Source: Oceanicoccus sp. KOV_DT_Chl
Lineage (GTDB): Bacteria; Pseudomonadota; Gammaproteobacteria; Pseudomonadales; Dasaniaceae
Length of the DNA stretch: 64,000 nt
Reading direction: 5' to 3'
Assembly (NCBI RefSeq): GCF_900120175.1
Contig: NZ_FQLF01000002.1
Span: forward strand, 1,426,001 to 1,490,000
Shown: positions 51,384 to 60,946 of the stretch, one piece after another
How the letters are laid out: the number at the start of each line of letters is the position of its first letter
Numbering within the stretch: the first letter of the stretch is position 1
Notes under the pieces: model-generated
What the model was told of the DNA's origin: nothing
The model's database searches: none
The model's input: the letters and a program-made list of their open reading frames with translations, nothing else
Translations under genes and position numbers: made by a program

Positions 51384-53690
51384 TTAAAACTCGAACATCA
51401 CATCTGCACCGACCGTACGTGGCTGTAAATAAGTAGTCGCTGTCGTACCGATACGATAATTTGAAACACGCTCATCTAATACATTCCGGGACCAAATGCC
51501 AAACTGCCATTTTGCTCCAGCAATATCTACATCAGCCAAGCTAATGCGAGCATTCATTAAATCAAACGCTTCTACTTCCACTTCACCTTCATCCGTATTC
51601 GCCAACGCAAATTGCTCATCTTGCCGCGAATAATCTAAATGAAATCGTAATTCACCGGCTGCCAAAGACACATTGTAATCAGCAATGAAACTGTACGCAT
51701 TTTCAGGCGCCCACACCAATACGGTAGTATCAGTGTGGTCAGTGCCATCCGGGAAGATCACATCGTTAAATTCATAATCCAGATACGCATAATTAAACCC
51801 GATAGTAAATGACTCAGTTAATGCCGCCAATACATCCAATTCAAAACCGTTGATAGTAGCCTCACCGGAATTAATGACATCAACCCGATTGGGAGCATTA
51901 ACCGGGTCGGGTAGATAATCCAAAATAATGTCATCGATTTCCATTTGATAAATCGCGCCATTGATACGAAGGCGGCGATCCAGCATTTCGGCCTTCCAGC
52001 CAAACTCATAAGAGATCAATGTTTCTTCATCAAAAAATTGACTATAGTCGCCGCTGTTTCGTCCTGCTCCCCCCGAACGAAAAGCAGTCGCCGCTTTCAA
52101 ATAAGTGCTGACATTATCTGTCCACTTATAGTCAGCAACAACAGACCAATCCGTTTTACTCAAATCAGACTCGCCCTCACCAGCCAGGAAACCATTCCAT
52201 GCTCGATTGGAAAACCGCTCCGATTCCCGCTCATCTTTGGTGTACCTCAGGCCCAAAGTCAGGTCCAATTTATTTTCCAGCTCAGCTGCTGGTGGTGTCC
52301 AGGTTGCTTGTCCAAACACTGCAGACGACTCAACATCACTTTCTGCCGCATAGTCATTGAATAGCAATGGTGTAATATTAAAAAATGGAATAAATCCAGA
52401 GCACAAAGGGGCTGCGTTTGAGCCATCGCCACAGGGAAAACCAGTAGCGTTATCTATGGCCTCAATCCCTGCAAGGTCAACAGTCTCTCTACTTAAAAAT
52501 TGCTTTTCAGACTGCTCGCCTTCCTCTTTTAAATAATACAAACCTGCGACATAACTTATCGTTTCACCACTACCAATTAACTGAAATTCTTGTGACAGCT
52601 GTTCATGCTCGGTAATAGTATTAACCTCTAAACCAAAAGCGCCACCAAATGATTGGGCAAAATTTGTCGACAAATTATCGTCAAATTCTCGATAGCCAGT
52701 AATCGACTTAAAAGTCAGGTGATCATTAATATCATAGGTCACCGTCAAATTATGACCTTCAACCTCCGTTTCTGTTAGCGGTAGATAATAAGCATAATTT
52801 ATGCCACCCGTCGGCGTACGCGTCTCTTCGAGGCGACTTGTATAGCTGTTAGTGATTGGGTTGCCATTGCCATCAGCTCCGCCCACCGGCCCAGAATATT
52901 GAAAATAAGCAGGCGTGGTGTCCATATCGGACAGATCGTAGGCATAGTCTATTACTAGATTCTCAACACCGTCATACCGGACTGCAAAACGAAAACCTTC
53001 TTTGTCTTCGCTATAAAAATCTTCATAAACACCACCAGGCAACTTATTGGCACCGTCATTTTCCACCCAGCCATCACGCTCGGAAATAGCTGCCGTCAGC
53101 TTTACTTTAAAACCTGCCACTGCCGGTAAATTCAAATTAGTAACAGAGCGGAAGATACCCATATCACCCACTGTCAGGCTTTGCTTTAAGCCAAATTCAC
53201 CCGTGGGTTTTGCGTTAATAAAATTTATTGCGCCAGAGGTGGTATTGCGGCCATACAGAGTACCTTGTGGTCCCCGCAAAATTTCTACTCGCTCCAAATC
53301 AGCCAAGTCAGCCAACAACCCCGTTGAGCGGCCAGCATAAACACCATCGTAGTAAACCCCGACGGTATTATCTTTGGTTAAGGAAATTGAGTCAGCACTA
53401 CCAACACCGCGAATAAACAATGCCAAGTTATTGCTTGATGTAGGGTAGGTAGGCATTTGCAAACTCGGTGAAGCCATGCCTATATCTTTGGCACTATGCA
53501 AGCCCATAGCTTGAATATTATCAGCACTATATGCGCTCATCGCTATAGGGATGTCCTGCATTGACTCACTACGTTTTTGCGCGGTGACTACAACTTCTTC
53601 TAATTCCGCGGCGGCCATGCTTTGTACACTAACGCCGGATAACAGCATCGTAGCCAGTGCTAGCTTTTTAGGTGTTGTTACTAACTTCAT
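51384..53690 (-). CDS. TonB-dependent outer-membrane receptor
   Basis: A 768-residue receptor. Signal peptide (about 1-27) is followed by the TonB box region LEEVVVTAQKRSESMQDIP, the plug domain with RGVGSADSISLTKDNTVGVYYDGVYAGR and RVEILRGPQGTLYGRNTTSGAIN, and a 22-strand barrel ending in Phe (VGADVMFEF). The size and RNTTSGAINF plug pattern match the large class of receptors in marine proteobacteria used for hydrophobic or complex ligands, as well as siderophores; the ligand is not predictable. GGGGAG precedes the ATG. A 14-base palindrome lies upstream. Confidence 0.93.
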   Translation of the reverse strand: MKLVTTPKKLALATMLLSGVSVQSMAAAELEEVVVTAQKRSESMQDIPIAMSAYSADNIQAMGLHSAKDIGMASPSLQMPTYPTSSNNLALFIRGVGSADSISLTKDNTVGVYYDGVYAGRSTGLLADLADLERVEILRGPQGTLYGRNTTSGAINFINAKPTGEFGLKQSLTVGDMGIFRSVTNLNLPAVAGFKVKLTAAISERDGWVENDGANKLPGGVYEDFYSEDKEGFRFAVRYDGVENLVIDYAYDLSDMDTTPAYFQYSGPVGGADGNGNPITNSYTSRLEETRTPTGGINYAYYLPLTETEVEGHNLTVTYDINDHLTFKSITGYREFDDNLSTNFAQSFGGAFGLEVNTITEHEQLSQEFQLIGSGETISYVAGLYYLKEEGEQSEKQFLSRETVDLAGIEAIDNATGFPCGDGSNAAPLCSGFIPFFNITPLLFNDYAAESDVESSAVFGQATWTPPAAELENKLDLTLGLRYTKDERESERFSNRAWNGFLAGEGESDLSKTDWSVVADYKWTDNVSTYLKAATAFRSGGAGRNSGDYSQFFDEETLISYEFGWKAEMLDRRLRINGAIYQMEIDDIILDYLPDPVNAPNRVDVINSGEATINGFELDVLAALTESFTIGFNYAYLDYEFNDVIFPDGTDHTDTTVLVWAPENAYSFIADYNVSLAAGELRFHLDYSRQDEQFALANTDEGEVEVEAFDLMNARISLADVDIAGAKWQFGIWSRNVLDERVSNYRIGTTATTYLQPRTVGADVMFEF

Positions 53691-53751
53691 TATTGTCTCC
53701 CCGAGATTTTTTGGGTGTGTCTTTATATATTATTAGTTTGGTGCAACTTTA

Positions 53752-53765
53752 TTATTAATTAATAA
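53752..53765. promoter_or_regulatory. AT-rich palindrome upstream of TonB receptor
   Basis: TTATTAATTAATAA is a perfect 14-base palindrome 61 bases before the receptor start. It could be an operator for a local regulator, but AT-rich palindromes also arise by chance. Confidence 0.25.
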
Positions 53766-53896
53766 CTTAAGTGATTTGACTTTATCAACTTTCGCTTTCA
53801 CTTTATTACGCCGTTTAGCTGCTGTGTTTGATTATGCTAAACCACAGCAAATAGTATAAGATAAACCAGCAATTGCAGAGTGAATTTTCCTTCATC

Positions 53897-54508
53897 TTAT
53901 TTAGGTCTGGGCACCGATATAATATCGCCAAATAAACCGTACTCATCACCACCTAAACGCGTAATAGGATCAATTTTATCGGCATGAATTTTAGCTCGAC
54001 CCTGGTCATCCTCGGTAATCACTGCGTCGTCGATATAAATGGCTTTGACCTGGCCTAAAATCATCGCCTGAGTACCGGTTATATCTTCTACTCGATAACG
54101 CTCACAAGCCATGGCCACCCGACAATCTTTAAGCCGCGGCAAACGAAAATCACCAAAAGCAACGGTCTCTAATGCCAGCCTCTCCTGTTCCGACTCACCA
54201 GCAGGAAGTACCCGTGAGCTTTCGGTCACCAACGGAGCCATTTCACGATGGGCAATGTGAACCACGAACTCACTGCGTTCAATAATATTCACACGAGTAT
54301 CTTTAAGACTGCCATCTGGTTTTTTACCCACAGAAATCATCAATAGCGGAGGGTCACTGGCAACACCGCTAAAATACGAGAAAGGCGCTAGATTAAAACT
54401 GTCATTGCCATTATCTGATAACACCCAGGCAATTGGCCTGGGAATCAACGTTTGAATAAGTGTGTAATATACTCGATTGGGAGAAAGCTCGTCTAAATCC
54501 AAGTGCAT
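53897..54508 (-). CDS. Flavin reductase / flavoprotein (DIM6/NTAB-like)
   Basis: A 203-residue FMN-binding split-barrel protein. LIPRPIAWVLSDNGNDSFNLAPFSYFSGVASDPPLLMISVG is the family core (only the motif is used), with KDTRVNIIERSEFVVHI following. The flavin reductases of this group supply reduced FMN to monooxygenases or act as flavoproteins of their own. It lies upstream of the TonB receptor in the same direction, 206 bases away, so a shared pathway is possible but not proven. Confidence 0.88.
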   Translation of the reverse strand: MHLDLDELSPNRVYYTLIQTLIPRPIAWVLSDNGNDSFNLAPFSYFSGVASDPPLLMISVGKKPDGSLKDTRVNIIERSEFVVHIAHREMAPLVTESSRVLPAGESEQERLALETVAFGDFRLPRLKDCRVAMACERYRVEDITGTQAMILGQVKAIYIDDAVITEDDQGRAKIHADKIDPITRLGGDEYGLFGDIISVPRPK

Positions 54509-54579
54509 AAACTATTTTAATTCCTATATTTAATTAACTTACACGCACCAATTTTATAGTGTTAATTGCATTATTTATT

Positions 54580-55731
54580 TTAGCCTATACTTTTTGTGCT
54601 ATGGGCCAACAATACGGGCTGTACTGCCTGATTAAAAATTTCTACCCAGCGCGCACTTAATTGCTTGCCAGCACAATCATTTACTTCTTTTACCGCGCGA
54701 ATGATTGGTCGTTTTTGGTGAGTAGAGTACGCACGCTGATGCGTTAGTGCATCAAAGGTATCGGCGATAGCTAATATTTTTGCGCCATCACAGATTTCTT
54801 TTTCCCTTAAGCCGTAAGGATAACCGGATCCGTTAGCTGCCTCATGGTGTTGCAGCACAATTTCTCTTGCCGGTTGCCAGTAATCCATAAACTGCAATAA
54901 GTGTGCACTACTAGTAACATGCGAACGCAGCAATAAGATTTCACTGTTCGATAAAGTGCTGTCTTTATGCAATAAATTCAAGGGCATAAAAGCCATGCCG
55001 AAATCATGCACATAAACCGCAACGGCTAGTTGTTTTTCATCCACTGGACTACCGCCCAACTGATTTAAAATTAACGCCATTTTTAATATTCTATCACTTC
55101 GCCCCTGCCAATATTGCGAACGCTGCTCAACAGGGTCCATTATTCTCCTGAAAAACTCTACATCTTCGTCTTGCGAGTATCCCAATTCTGATAAAAATGT
55201 ATCAACAAAATTTCGCGTATTATCAGCTGATTCAAGCTCGGTAATTTTAACCGACGGGTCTAATATCCGAATAACTTCTGCAATTTTTTTCTGTTGGTAA
55301 GCCTGGTCACCACTAGCCTGTATATCACCAACAATAGCTGCAATATGCTGACTTAATTCTTGCACTTGCGCCTGATCATACTCAACAAAACCTTGCGCCC
55401 TAAAACTATCCACATAACTGCGCACCCGGTCCAGCACCAGTAAAATCAAGTCACTCATCATTGGAGAATACTGAATATCACCTTCGCGCAACAAACTCAG
55501 CAAATCCTCTACTGCAGACATTAACGGCATAGCCGGCGTAAAGCCCACAATACCCAAATCACCCTTGATAGTATGCACAGAACGAAACAGTGAAATGATT
55601 AGCTCTCGATCATCAGGCTGGCGATCCAGCATCAGCAACGTTGTCTCGCTAATCTGGTAATGATCATCAATATCTTCAATTAGCTCACGTACTGTAGCTA
55701 AATCAAGTTCGTCGCACTGGAATACGCCCAT
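54580..55731 (-). CDS. HPt domain fused to HD-GYP phosphodiesterase
   Basis: A 383-residue protein. Residues 1-110 form an HPt domain with the phosphorylatable His53 in FRSVHTIKGDLG. Residues about 180-375 form an HD-GYP domain with HD at 242-243, HHEAANGSGYPYG (GYP at 303-305) and a second metal site DTFDALT. HD-GYP enzymes break cyclic-di-GMP to pGpG or GMP. HPt input to HD-GYP suggests control by a phosphorelay, but no histidine kinase or REC gene is adjacent. Nearby 56-57 kb is a cyclase-PilZ gene in the same direction. Confidence 0.88.
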   Translation of the reverse strand: MGVFQCDELDLATVRELIEDIDDHYQISETTLLMLDRQPDDRELIISLFRSVHTIKGDLGIVGFTPAMPLMSAVEDLLSLLREGDIQYSPMMSDLILLVLDRVRSYVDSFRAQGFVEYDQAQVQELSQHIAAIVGDIQASGDQAYQQKKIAEVIRILDPSVKITELESADNTRNFVDTFLSELGYSQDEDVEFFRRIMDPVEQRSQYWQGRSDRILKMALILNQLGGSPVDEKQLAVAVYVHDFGMAFMPLNLLHKDSTLSNSEILLLRSHVTSSAHLLQFMDYWQPAREIVLQHHEAANGSGYPYGLREKEICDGAKILAIADTFDALTHQRAYSTHQKRPIIRAVKEVNDCAGKQLSARWVEIFNQAVQPVLLAHSTKSIG

Positions 55732-55803
55732 AGGAGGATGATTCTTTAATTTGTTGAATGAGTGGTTAAGTATAGTCGAATGGTGGCCACTGTTAGCAAA
55801 TCT

Positions 55804-56010
55804 TTAGGCGTCCAGGTCAGGAATCAGCGCACTTTTAATGCGGATAATATTTTGCTTCAACAGCAGTTTTTGCTTCTTTAGGCGCTGTAGCTGCAACTGG
55901 TCTAGATAAGGGAAATCCTGAAGGCGATCAATCTCAATATCCAACAGCCGGTGTTCAGCTTGCAGGATAAGCAATTGAGAGCTTAATGATGGGGGTTGAG
56001 TCGATTCCAT
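55804..56010 (-). CDS. DUF465 (YdcH-like) small coiled-coil protein
   Basis: A 68-residue helical protein with the DUF465/YdcH pattern: LQAEHRLLDIEIDRLQDFPYLDQ then LQRLKKQKLLLKQNI. It forms a coiled coil; function unknown. I chose ATG 56010 over an upstream start at 56046. It lies between the HPt-HD-GYP and cyclase genes in the same orientation and could share their transcript. Confidence 0.78.
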   Translation of the reverse strand: MESTQPPSLSSQLLILQAEHRLLDIEIDRLQDFPYLDQLQLQRLKKQKLLLKQNIIRIKSALIPDLDA

Positions 56011-56072
56011 GGCATGCAAATTAGCCTGTAATTGGCAATAACACAACCTGCTTTTTAGCGGCCTGCCAAGGA

Positions 56073-57164
56073 CTAGACCTGAGTAATTTGATTGTCGACA
56101 AAGTGCTTGATAGTTTGCTGTCCGGCCACTTCCATGGAAGTAAATTCCAAACTACAAAGCACCCCGCCATCGACGCCATCGACTTTAATAACCCGGGCAT
56201 AGATATCAGTCGTTTCGGTGCCCAATAATTGTAACGACACCTGTATTTTTATTTCAGAAAACGGCTCCAGCACGATCGGGCTATACATCAATAAACCGTT
56301 ATAGCCTAAATCTACAACTTCGCCTTTAAAATGCTCGACTTGCACCTGCTTGCCCACCATGCGACGGAAAAAACAGGGCATATTAATATTAACTCGAGGG
56401 CTTTTACGAATCTCTCTTCTGGGCACGGTCATCGCTCGAGGGCGGGTCGTCCCCATTAAATCATAGAGCCTAACCGGATCTTTTTTACCTTTAACCTGAA
56501 CTTTATTTGGCTCTCCAACCAACACAAAAGACTTGGCCAGCCGATACGTGTTCTCACTTATTAATATTTGACCACGCAGACTTTGCGCCTCAATCCGCGA
56601 AGTCAGATTTACTTCATCACCGATTACCGTATAAGCGCGGTGATGGATAGAACCCACCGCACCAGCCATGACCTCGCCAGTATTTATACCAATCCCCATA
56701 TACATTTCGGGTAAGCCAAGCGCTAAATTCTGTTCATTAAATTCCGACATTGCGCGCTGCATTTCAACCGCACACGCAATGGCACGCTGCACATCGTCAA
56801 CCTCAGTATGCGGTGCGCCGAACAACACCATTATTGAATCGCCCATCAACTTATCGATGGTACCTCCATGCTGCACAATAATATCGGTCATACGCGCAAA
56901 ATAGCGGTTTAACAGCTCCATCACCGTCATCGCAGAAAAAGTTTCTGCAAGTGCAGTAAATCCGCGAATATCTGACAACAAAATAGTAACGCGACGGGAT
57001 TCCGGAAGACTGTCCTGAAAATCATTTTCCGCCAGTAAGGACTGAATTCTATCTAATAACACTTTCCTGGCGGCGGTTCGTTCAAACTGAGTAGGAATAC
57101 ACGATTGCACCTCGGCGCAAATCTTCTCTGCTAAGCTATTGATATCATTAGTATTTTTTGCCAT
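56073..57164 (-). CDS. Class III adenylate/guanylate cyclase with C-terminal PilZ domain
   Basis: A 363-residue protein. The class III catalytic domain (about 55-240) has metal-binding Asp in ILLSDIRGFTAL and in KLMGDSIMVLFG, and INTGEVMAGAVGS and YTVIGDEVNLTSRIEA with the transition-state Asn and Arg, so it should be active; Lys before LMGD and the Asp pattern favour ATP. The C-terminal part (about 249-355) resembles PilZ, with RREIRKSPRVN and VVDLGYNGLLM (the DxGxxG form of D/NxSxxG). Cyclic-di-GMP control of a cAMP-making enzyme is inferred. ATG 57164 chosen; 57182 possible. Confidence 0.82.
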   Translation of the reverse strand: MAKNTNDINSLAEKICAEVQSCIPTQFERTAARKVLLDRIQSLLAENDFQDSLPESRRVTILLSDIRGFTALAETFSAMTVMELLNRYFARMTDIIVQHGGTIDKLMGDSIMVLFGAPHTEVDDVQRAIACAVEMQRAMSEFNEQNLALGLPEMYMGIGINTGEVMAGAVGSIHHRAYTVIGDEVNLTSRIEAQSLRGQILISENTYRLAKSFVLVGEPNKVQVKGKKDPVRLYDLMGTTRPRAMTVPRREIRKSPRVNINMPCFFRRMVGKQVQVEHFKGEVVDLGYNGLLMYSPIVLEPFSEIKIQVSLQLLGTETTDIYARVIKVDGVDGGVLCSLEFTSMEVAGQQTIKHFVDNQITQV

Positions 57165-57381
57165 TTCACACCCGTGAGCCACTGCTTAGCCATCGCTCCA
57201 TCATATCGTTACGCAGACTTTTGCATTTTTACATCAGCTGTATCGCACTGATTTTTATTTTAAAAATAACCGCCCTTTTATACCACTTTTCCCCTGCCAA
57301 GCCCAATAATAAGGGCGCCATTATTACCAAGGAAAACTAACCAACAAACACCTCTGAACATGGCTAATAACCCACCCTAAC

Positions 57382-58086
57382 CTAATGTAAGCAGCATTTG
57401 GCAAAAATTAAGCCACTACCGCAAGGGCATAATTGCTCCGCTGGCACCGGCTCCAATGCAAGAAATAACTGCTCAGCATCAAAGCTCCAGGCACCATCGG
57501 CCCAAATACTACCCACGCTGGCATAAGTCCCTAACACCTTCCAAAATATCTCGTAGGCTTCCGGTAAATGCTCATCAGTCAGCTCCATGCCATCCTCAAA
57601 ACTGAGCTGACGCGCTTCTACTAAATCGGCAAAAGTAGCTGCCAAACTAAGCGACGCATCAACCTCGTCCCATAGATTTTGATCATCAAGGTCTTCCAGC
57701 GCCAATAACCACAAATCCTCTAAATAGTTATGACCCATAAGCAAACCTTCGCACCACTGCGCGAGCTCAGGATGCCAACGCTCTGAATAACGCGCACTAA
57801 AAGGTAAAAATCGACGCTGCCTAGCCATTTCAGCAATGTGATCCGCCAGCGCCACCACCTGTTTAAAAAATTGGCGAGCCTCCTCGGCTTCATCAAACTG
57901 CGGCTCATCATTTAACCACAGCAGCTCAAACCATTCTGAAGGCTTTATTTCTTCAGGCGAGCAGGCAATGGCAAACAATAAACCCTGCAGCTGATAAAAA
58001 CTGATTGCCGCATCATCAAGCTGTAGCTGCGTAAAACGCTCACGCAATATTCGCTCTTGCTCTTTGTCTAAAGGGTTGTTTTGCAA
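57382..58086 (-). CDS. YecA/UPF0149-like protein with SEC-C motif
   Basis: A 234-residue protein with a helical YecA/UPF0149 domain (about 20-200) and a C-terminal SEC-C zinc motif CPCGSGLIFAKCCLH. The SEC-C motif resembles the SecB/ribosome-binding tail of SecA; YecA in E. coli binds the ribosome near the peptide exit. This may be a translation-associated factor. It is a single gene with a 176-base gap to the nitronate monooxygenase. Confidence 0.85.
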   Translation of the reverse strand: MQNNPLDKEQERILRERFTQLQLDDAAISFYQLQGLLFAIACSPEEIKPSEWFELLWLNDEPQFDEAEEARQFFKQVVALADHIAEMARQRRFLPFSARYSERWHPELAQWCEGLLMGHNYLEDLWLLALEDLDDQNLWDEVDASLSLAATFADLVEARQLSFEDGMELTDEHLPEAYEIFWKVLGTYASVGSIWADGAWSFDAEQLFLALEPVPAEQLCPCGSGLIFAKCCLH

Positions 58087-58262
58087 AACGTTATTTCAGC
58101 TCGTTACTCAGGAGTAGATAGTCTACTGTGCAGCCAAGCCAATTGCTATCTGATCGTTTCAGTCAACAGAAAATGACTGCTGCGACCATTGTCGCCCCAC
58201 CAACTAATTACTGATAATTAACACCAAAAAACCATTCACCTTCGATCTTTAAGGACACCTCC

Positions 58263-59386
58263 ATGTATACCGAAATTTGTGAAAAACTGGGTATTGAAAG
58301 CCCCATTTTTGCGTTCACTCACTGCCGCGATGTCGTTGTTGCAGTGAGTAAGGCTGGCGGCATTGGCGTGCTCGGCGCAGTGGGCTTTAGTGCGGAACAA
58401 TTAAAGGAAGAACTGGATTGGATCGACGAACATATTGGCGATAAACCTTATGGGGTCGATGTAGTTATCCCACAAAAGTACGAAGGCATGGGGGATATGG
58501 ATCCAACAGAGCTAGAGCAACAACTGGAAAAAATGGTGCCTCAGGAACATCGCGATTTTGCTCAAAAACTATTAGCAGATCACGGCGTACCTGAGTGGCC
58601 AGATGGCAGCCAATCAATGGGGCTCCTTGGCTGGACCGAAGCGACAGCAACACCGCTATTAGAAGAAGCACTGCGCCGCCCAAAGTGTAAAATGATAGCT
58701 AACGCTTTAGGCACACCACCAGCGGATAAAGTTAAAATGATTCAGGATAGCGGCCGCTTGGTCGGCGCTTTATGTGGCCGAGTCAAGCAGGTAAAAGCCC
58801 ACCGCGATGCTGGCCTGGATTTCATTATTGCTCAGGGTGGAGAAGGCGGGGGCACGCTGGCGATGTTGGCTCCATCGTACTGTGGAAACAAGCGGTTGAA
58901 GTTGCTGGTGATACACCGGTATTAGCCGCTGGCGGTATCGGCAGTGGAGAGCAAATGTTAGCTGCCATGGCGATGGGCTGTCAGGGTGTCTGGACTGGAT
59001 CTTTATGGTTGGCCGTAGAAGAAGCCCACGCAGAACCGGCACAAAAACAGTCTTATTTTAATGCTAGCAGTGAAGACACTATTCGCTCGCGATCGTGGAC
59101 AGGAAAAACCTGTCGTATGCTGAAAAATGACTGGACTGAAGCCTGGGACAGGCCCGACACACCCGATCCGTTAGGTATGCCACTACAAGGCTTGGTTAGC
59201 TCCGACGGCATGCGTCGCACCTCCACCTACGCAGGCATCGCGGACACTCAAGCTGTTGCTTTTAACCCGGTTGGTCAGGTAGTAGGGCAAATTAATGAAG
59301 TAGAAAATTGTCGTGGTGTTATCTTTAGATTGATGACGGAATATGTTGACGCTTTAGATCGAGTGAATGGTCTGATGCCAAAATAA
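58263..59386 (+). CDS. Nitronate monooxygenase / NAD(P)H-dependent flavin oxidoreductase (one apparent frameshift)
   Basis: FMN-dependent TIM-barrel enzyme. The N-terminal part (from 58263) reads SPIFAFTHCRDVVVAVSKAGGIGVLGAVGFS; the rest is in another frame and continues with AGDVGSIVLWKQAVEVA and VLAAGGIGSGEQMLAAMAMGCQGVWTGS. One missing G in the GGGGG run at 58848-58852 restores the FMN-binding GEGGGHAGDVGS and 374 residues. It oxidises propionate-3-nitronate or related nitronates. A strong terminator follows. Probably intact in the organism. Confidence 0.88.
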
Positions 59387-59393
59387 TACAACC

Positions 59394-59437
59394 TTAAAAC
59401 CAAGGCGGCCTGAACCAAATGGCCACCTTGGTTTTAA
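59394..59437 (+). terminator. Rho-independent terminator hairpin
   Basis: TTAAAACCAAGGCGGCC (59394-59410) pairs with GGCCACCTTGGTTTTAA (59421-59437) with one G-U pair and a ten-base loop, flanked by A/T-rich ends. It serves the nitronate monooxygenase gene and, on the other strand, the riboflavin synthase gene. Confidence 0.85.
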
Positions 59438-59449
59438 TGAAATACTTTT

Positions 59450-60082
59450 TTATCGCCCCACTAATAACCCTGGATTGTCGGTTAAGAAATTTTCTACCGT
59501 ATCGACAATCGCCTGTGTTTGTCGATCTACTTCAAAATTTACCCGCTCACCTATATTTTTATTGCCATGAGTAGTTACCCGTAAAGTTTCGGGGATATAA
59601 CAGACTTTAAAGGTACGTTCTTTTTTATTGACCTCTGCCACTGTCAAACTACAACCATTCAACCCTACAAATCCTTTAGGAAAAATATATTTCATTTTCT
59701 CCTCAGGTGCGCGATAAGTAATAAAGCAATTATTTTCTGGCTGCTCAATCGCTACTAACTCTGCAGTGCCATCAACATGACCGGAAATAATATGACCACC
59801 CACTTCAACGCCTTGTTTAGCAGAACGCTCGATGTTTACATAATCACCCGCTTTTAAATCTCCCAAAGTTGTCAGCATTAAAGTTTGCTGCATCACATCA
59901 AAAAAAACATGTTGCTGTTCAATCGCGGTCACCGTCAAACATACGCCATCAGTACTCACGCTTGCACCAATTGCCAAACCCTCGACCAAGGCCAGCGGTA
60001 GCTCAATCATCAAACTTATTAAACCTGGTTTATTTTCGACTTCAATAATGGGAAATGAACCCTGCACAATTCCGGTAAACAT
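59450..60082 (-). CDS. ribE: Riboflavin synthase alpha chain
   Basis: A 210-residue protein of two tandem lumazine-binding repeats. Repeat 1 starts MFTGIVQGSFPI and contains VSTDGVCLTVTAI; repeat 2 contains VGGHIISGHVDGTAEL and KGFVGLNGCSLTVAEV. It joins two lumazines to give riboflavin. It lies near several flavin enzymes, though ribE is usually unlinked from these. No FMN riboswitch was recognised in the 250 bases upstream. Confidence 0.95.
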   Translation of the reverse strand: MFTGIVQGSFPIIEVENKPGLISLMIELPLALVEGLAIGASVSTDGVCLTVTAIEQQHVFFDVMQQTLMLTTLGDLKAGDYVNIERSAKQGVEVGGHIISGHVDGTAELVAIEQPENNCFITYRAPEEKMKYIFPKGFVGLNGCSLTVAEVNKKERTFKVCYIPETLRVTTHGNKNIGERVNFEVDRQTQAIVDTVENFLTDNPGLLVGR

Positions 60083-60335
60083 AATTTTCTCTCAACAAAT
60101 TAAACCGGCACTTTCAATGCTGGAAATAAGGGCCGCTATAGTAATGGATTGCAACGCTGTCGCCAAACATGAGTAAAACTGCCGGCTATTATTGGTATTA
60201 GTTAATGGCTTTACTAACAAGCACGCAATTGACCGGTAATAGTACAACAGCCACTCCTTTTGGCTAGGAATCGCTGAACAAATAGGTATACACTGATTTC
60301 CTGGCATGAGAAAAGGCAAGCAAGGAGGAGTAACT

Positions 60336-60545
60336 ATGGGCTTTAGTGCAGAATTGATTACCAATAACGAAGCGGATAAAAACCCCTGTGTTCGCAATTG
60401 CTGTCTGGACGACGGCAACATCTGTATGGGCTGCGGCCGCAGCCTGCCCGAAATTCTGGAGTGGCATCAGGCTGACTACCCTAGACAAAAACAAATTAGC
60501 CGGGATGCAAAACATAGGCTAAATCAGCGACCAAAGTTCAAATAA
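60336..60545 (+). CDS. DUF1289 small cysteine-rich protein
   Basis: A 69-residue protein with the DUF1289 pattern NPCVRNCCLDDGNICMGCGRSLPEILEW: four cysteines that probably bind a metal. It has a strong AGGAGG ribosome site seven bases before ATG 60336, which favours it over the in-frame start at 60306. Function unknown; often beside housekeeping genes. Confidence 0.85.
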   Translation: MGFSAELITNNEADKNPCVRNCCLDDGNICMGCGRSLPEILEWHQADYPRQKQISRDAKHRLNQRPKFK

Positions 60546-60946
60546 ACAGTGATTAACGCGCGAGCATACGCCAACAAGAAAGTGTTTATAGTTGTAGCCA
60601 CACCCAGACTAAAAACAGCCTAAGCTTGAGCCATCAGATTTGCGATAAATAAGCCAATAACACCAATCCAAAGGTCAGTGTTAGTAATTGCGGTACTATA
60701 GACTCTTTAACCATAACAACTCTCCCCGTTTCACTCGTATCGACTACAACACTGAATACGTTTTTATTGTTATTGCGGTTTAATCAGACTTATAGATTAC
60801 AGCTGTATATAGATCTGCCACTATCACTAAACAGTATAAGACACTATTCGCATTCTTCCAGTTCAGCTCAGCAAGAGACTAGATGAATTAGTTCTTGCCA
60901 TAGACAAAAACCCTATAACGCTGGCACAGACAGCCAATCAGAATGG
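60546..60946. other. Intergenic region with a short ORF
   Basis: About 400 bases between DUF1289 and the MAPEG gene. The only coding candidate is the 26-residue minus-strand ORF at 60634-60714. The remainder is AT-rich and I recognise no structured RNA. Confidence 0.4.
60634..60714 (-). CDS. Candidate 26-residue hydrophobic small protein
   Basis: ATG at 60714 opens MVKESIVPQLLTLTFGLVLL and ends six residues later, YLSQI-like, at TGA 60634. A charged N-terminus is followed by a hydrophobic stretch of about 18 residues that can span a membrane. A GGGGAGAG ribosome site lies five bases before the ATG. No family is recognised; chance is possible, but the ribosome site and the hydrophobic run are suggestive. 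Confidence 0.4.
   Translation of the reverse strand: MVKESIVPQLLTLTFGLVLLAYLSQI

Noticed and set aside
59450-60335. FMN riboswitch upstream of riboflavin synthase
   Set aside because: No conserved RFN-element segments could be found in the region upstream of 60082.
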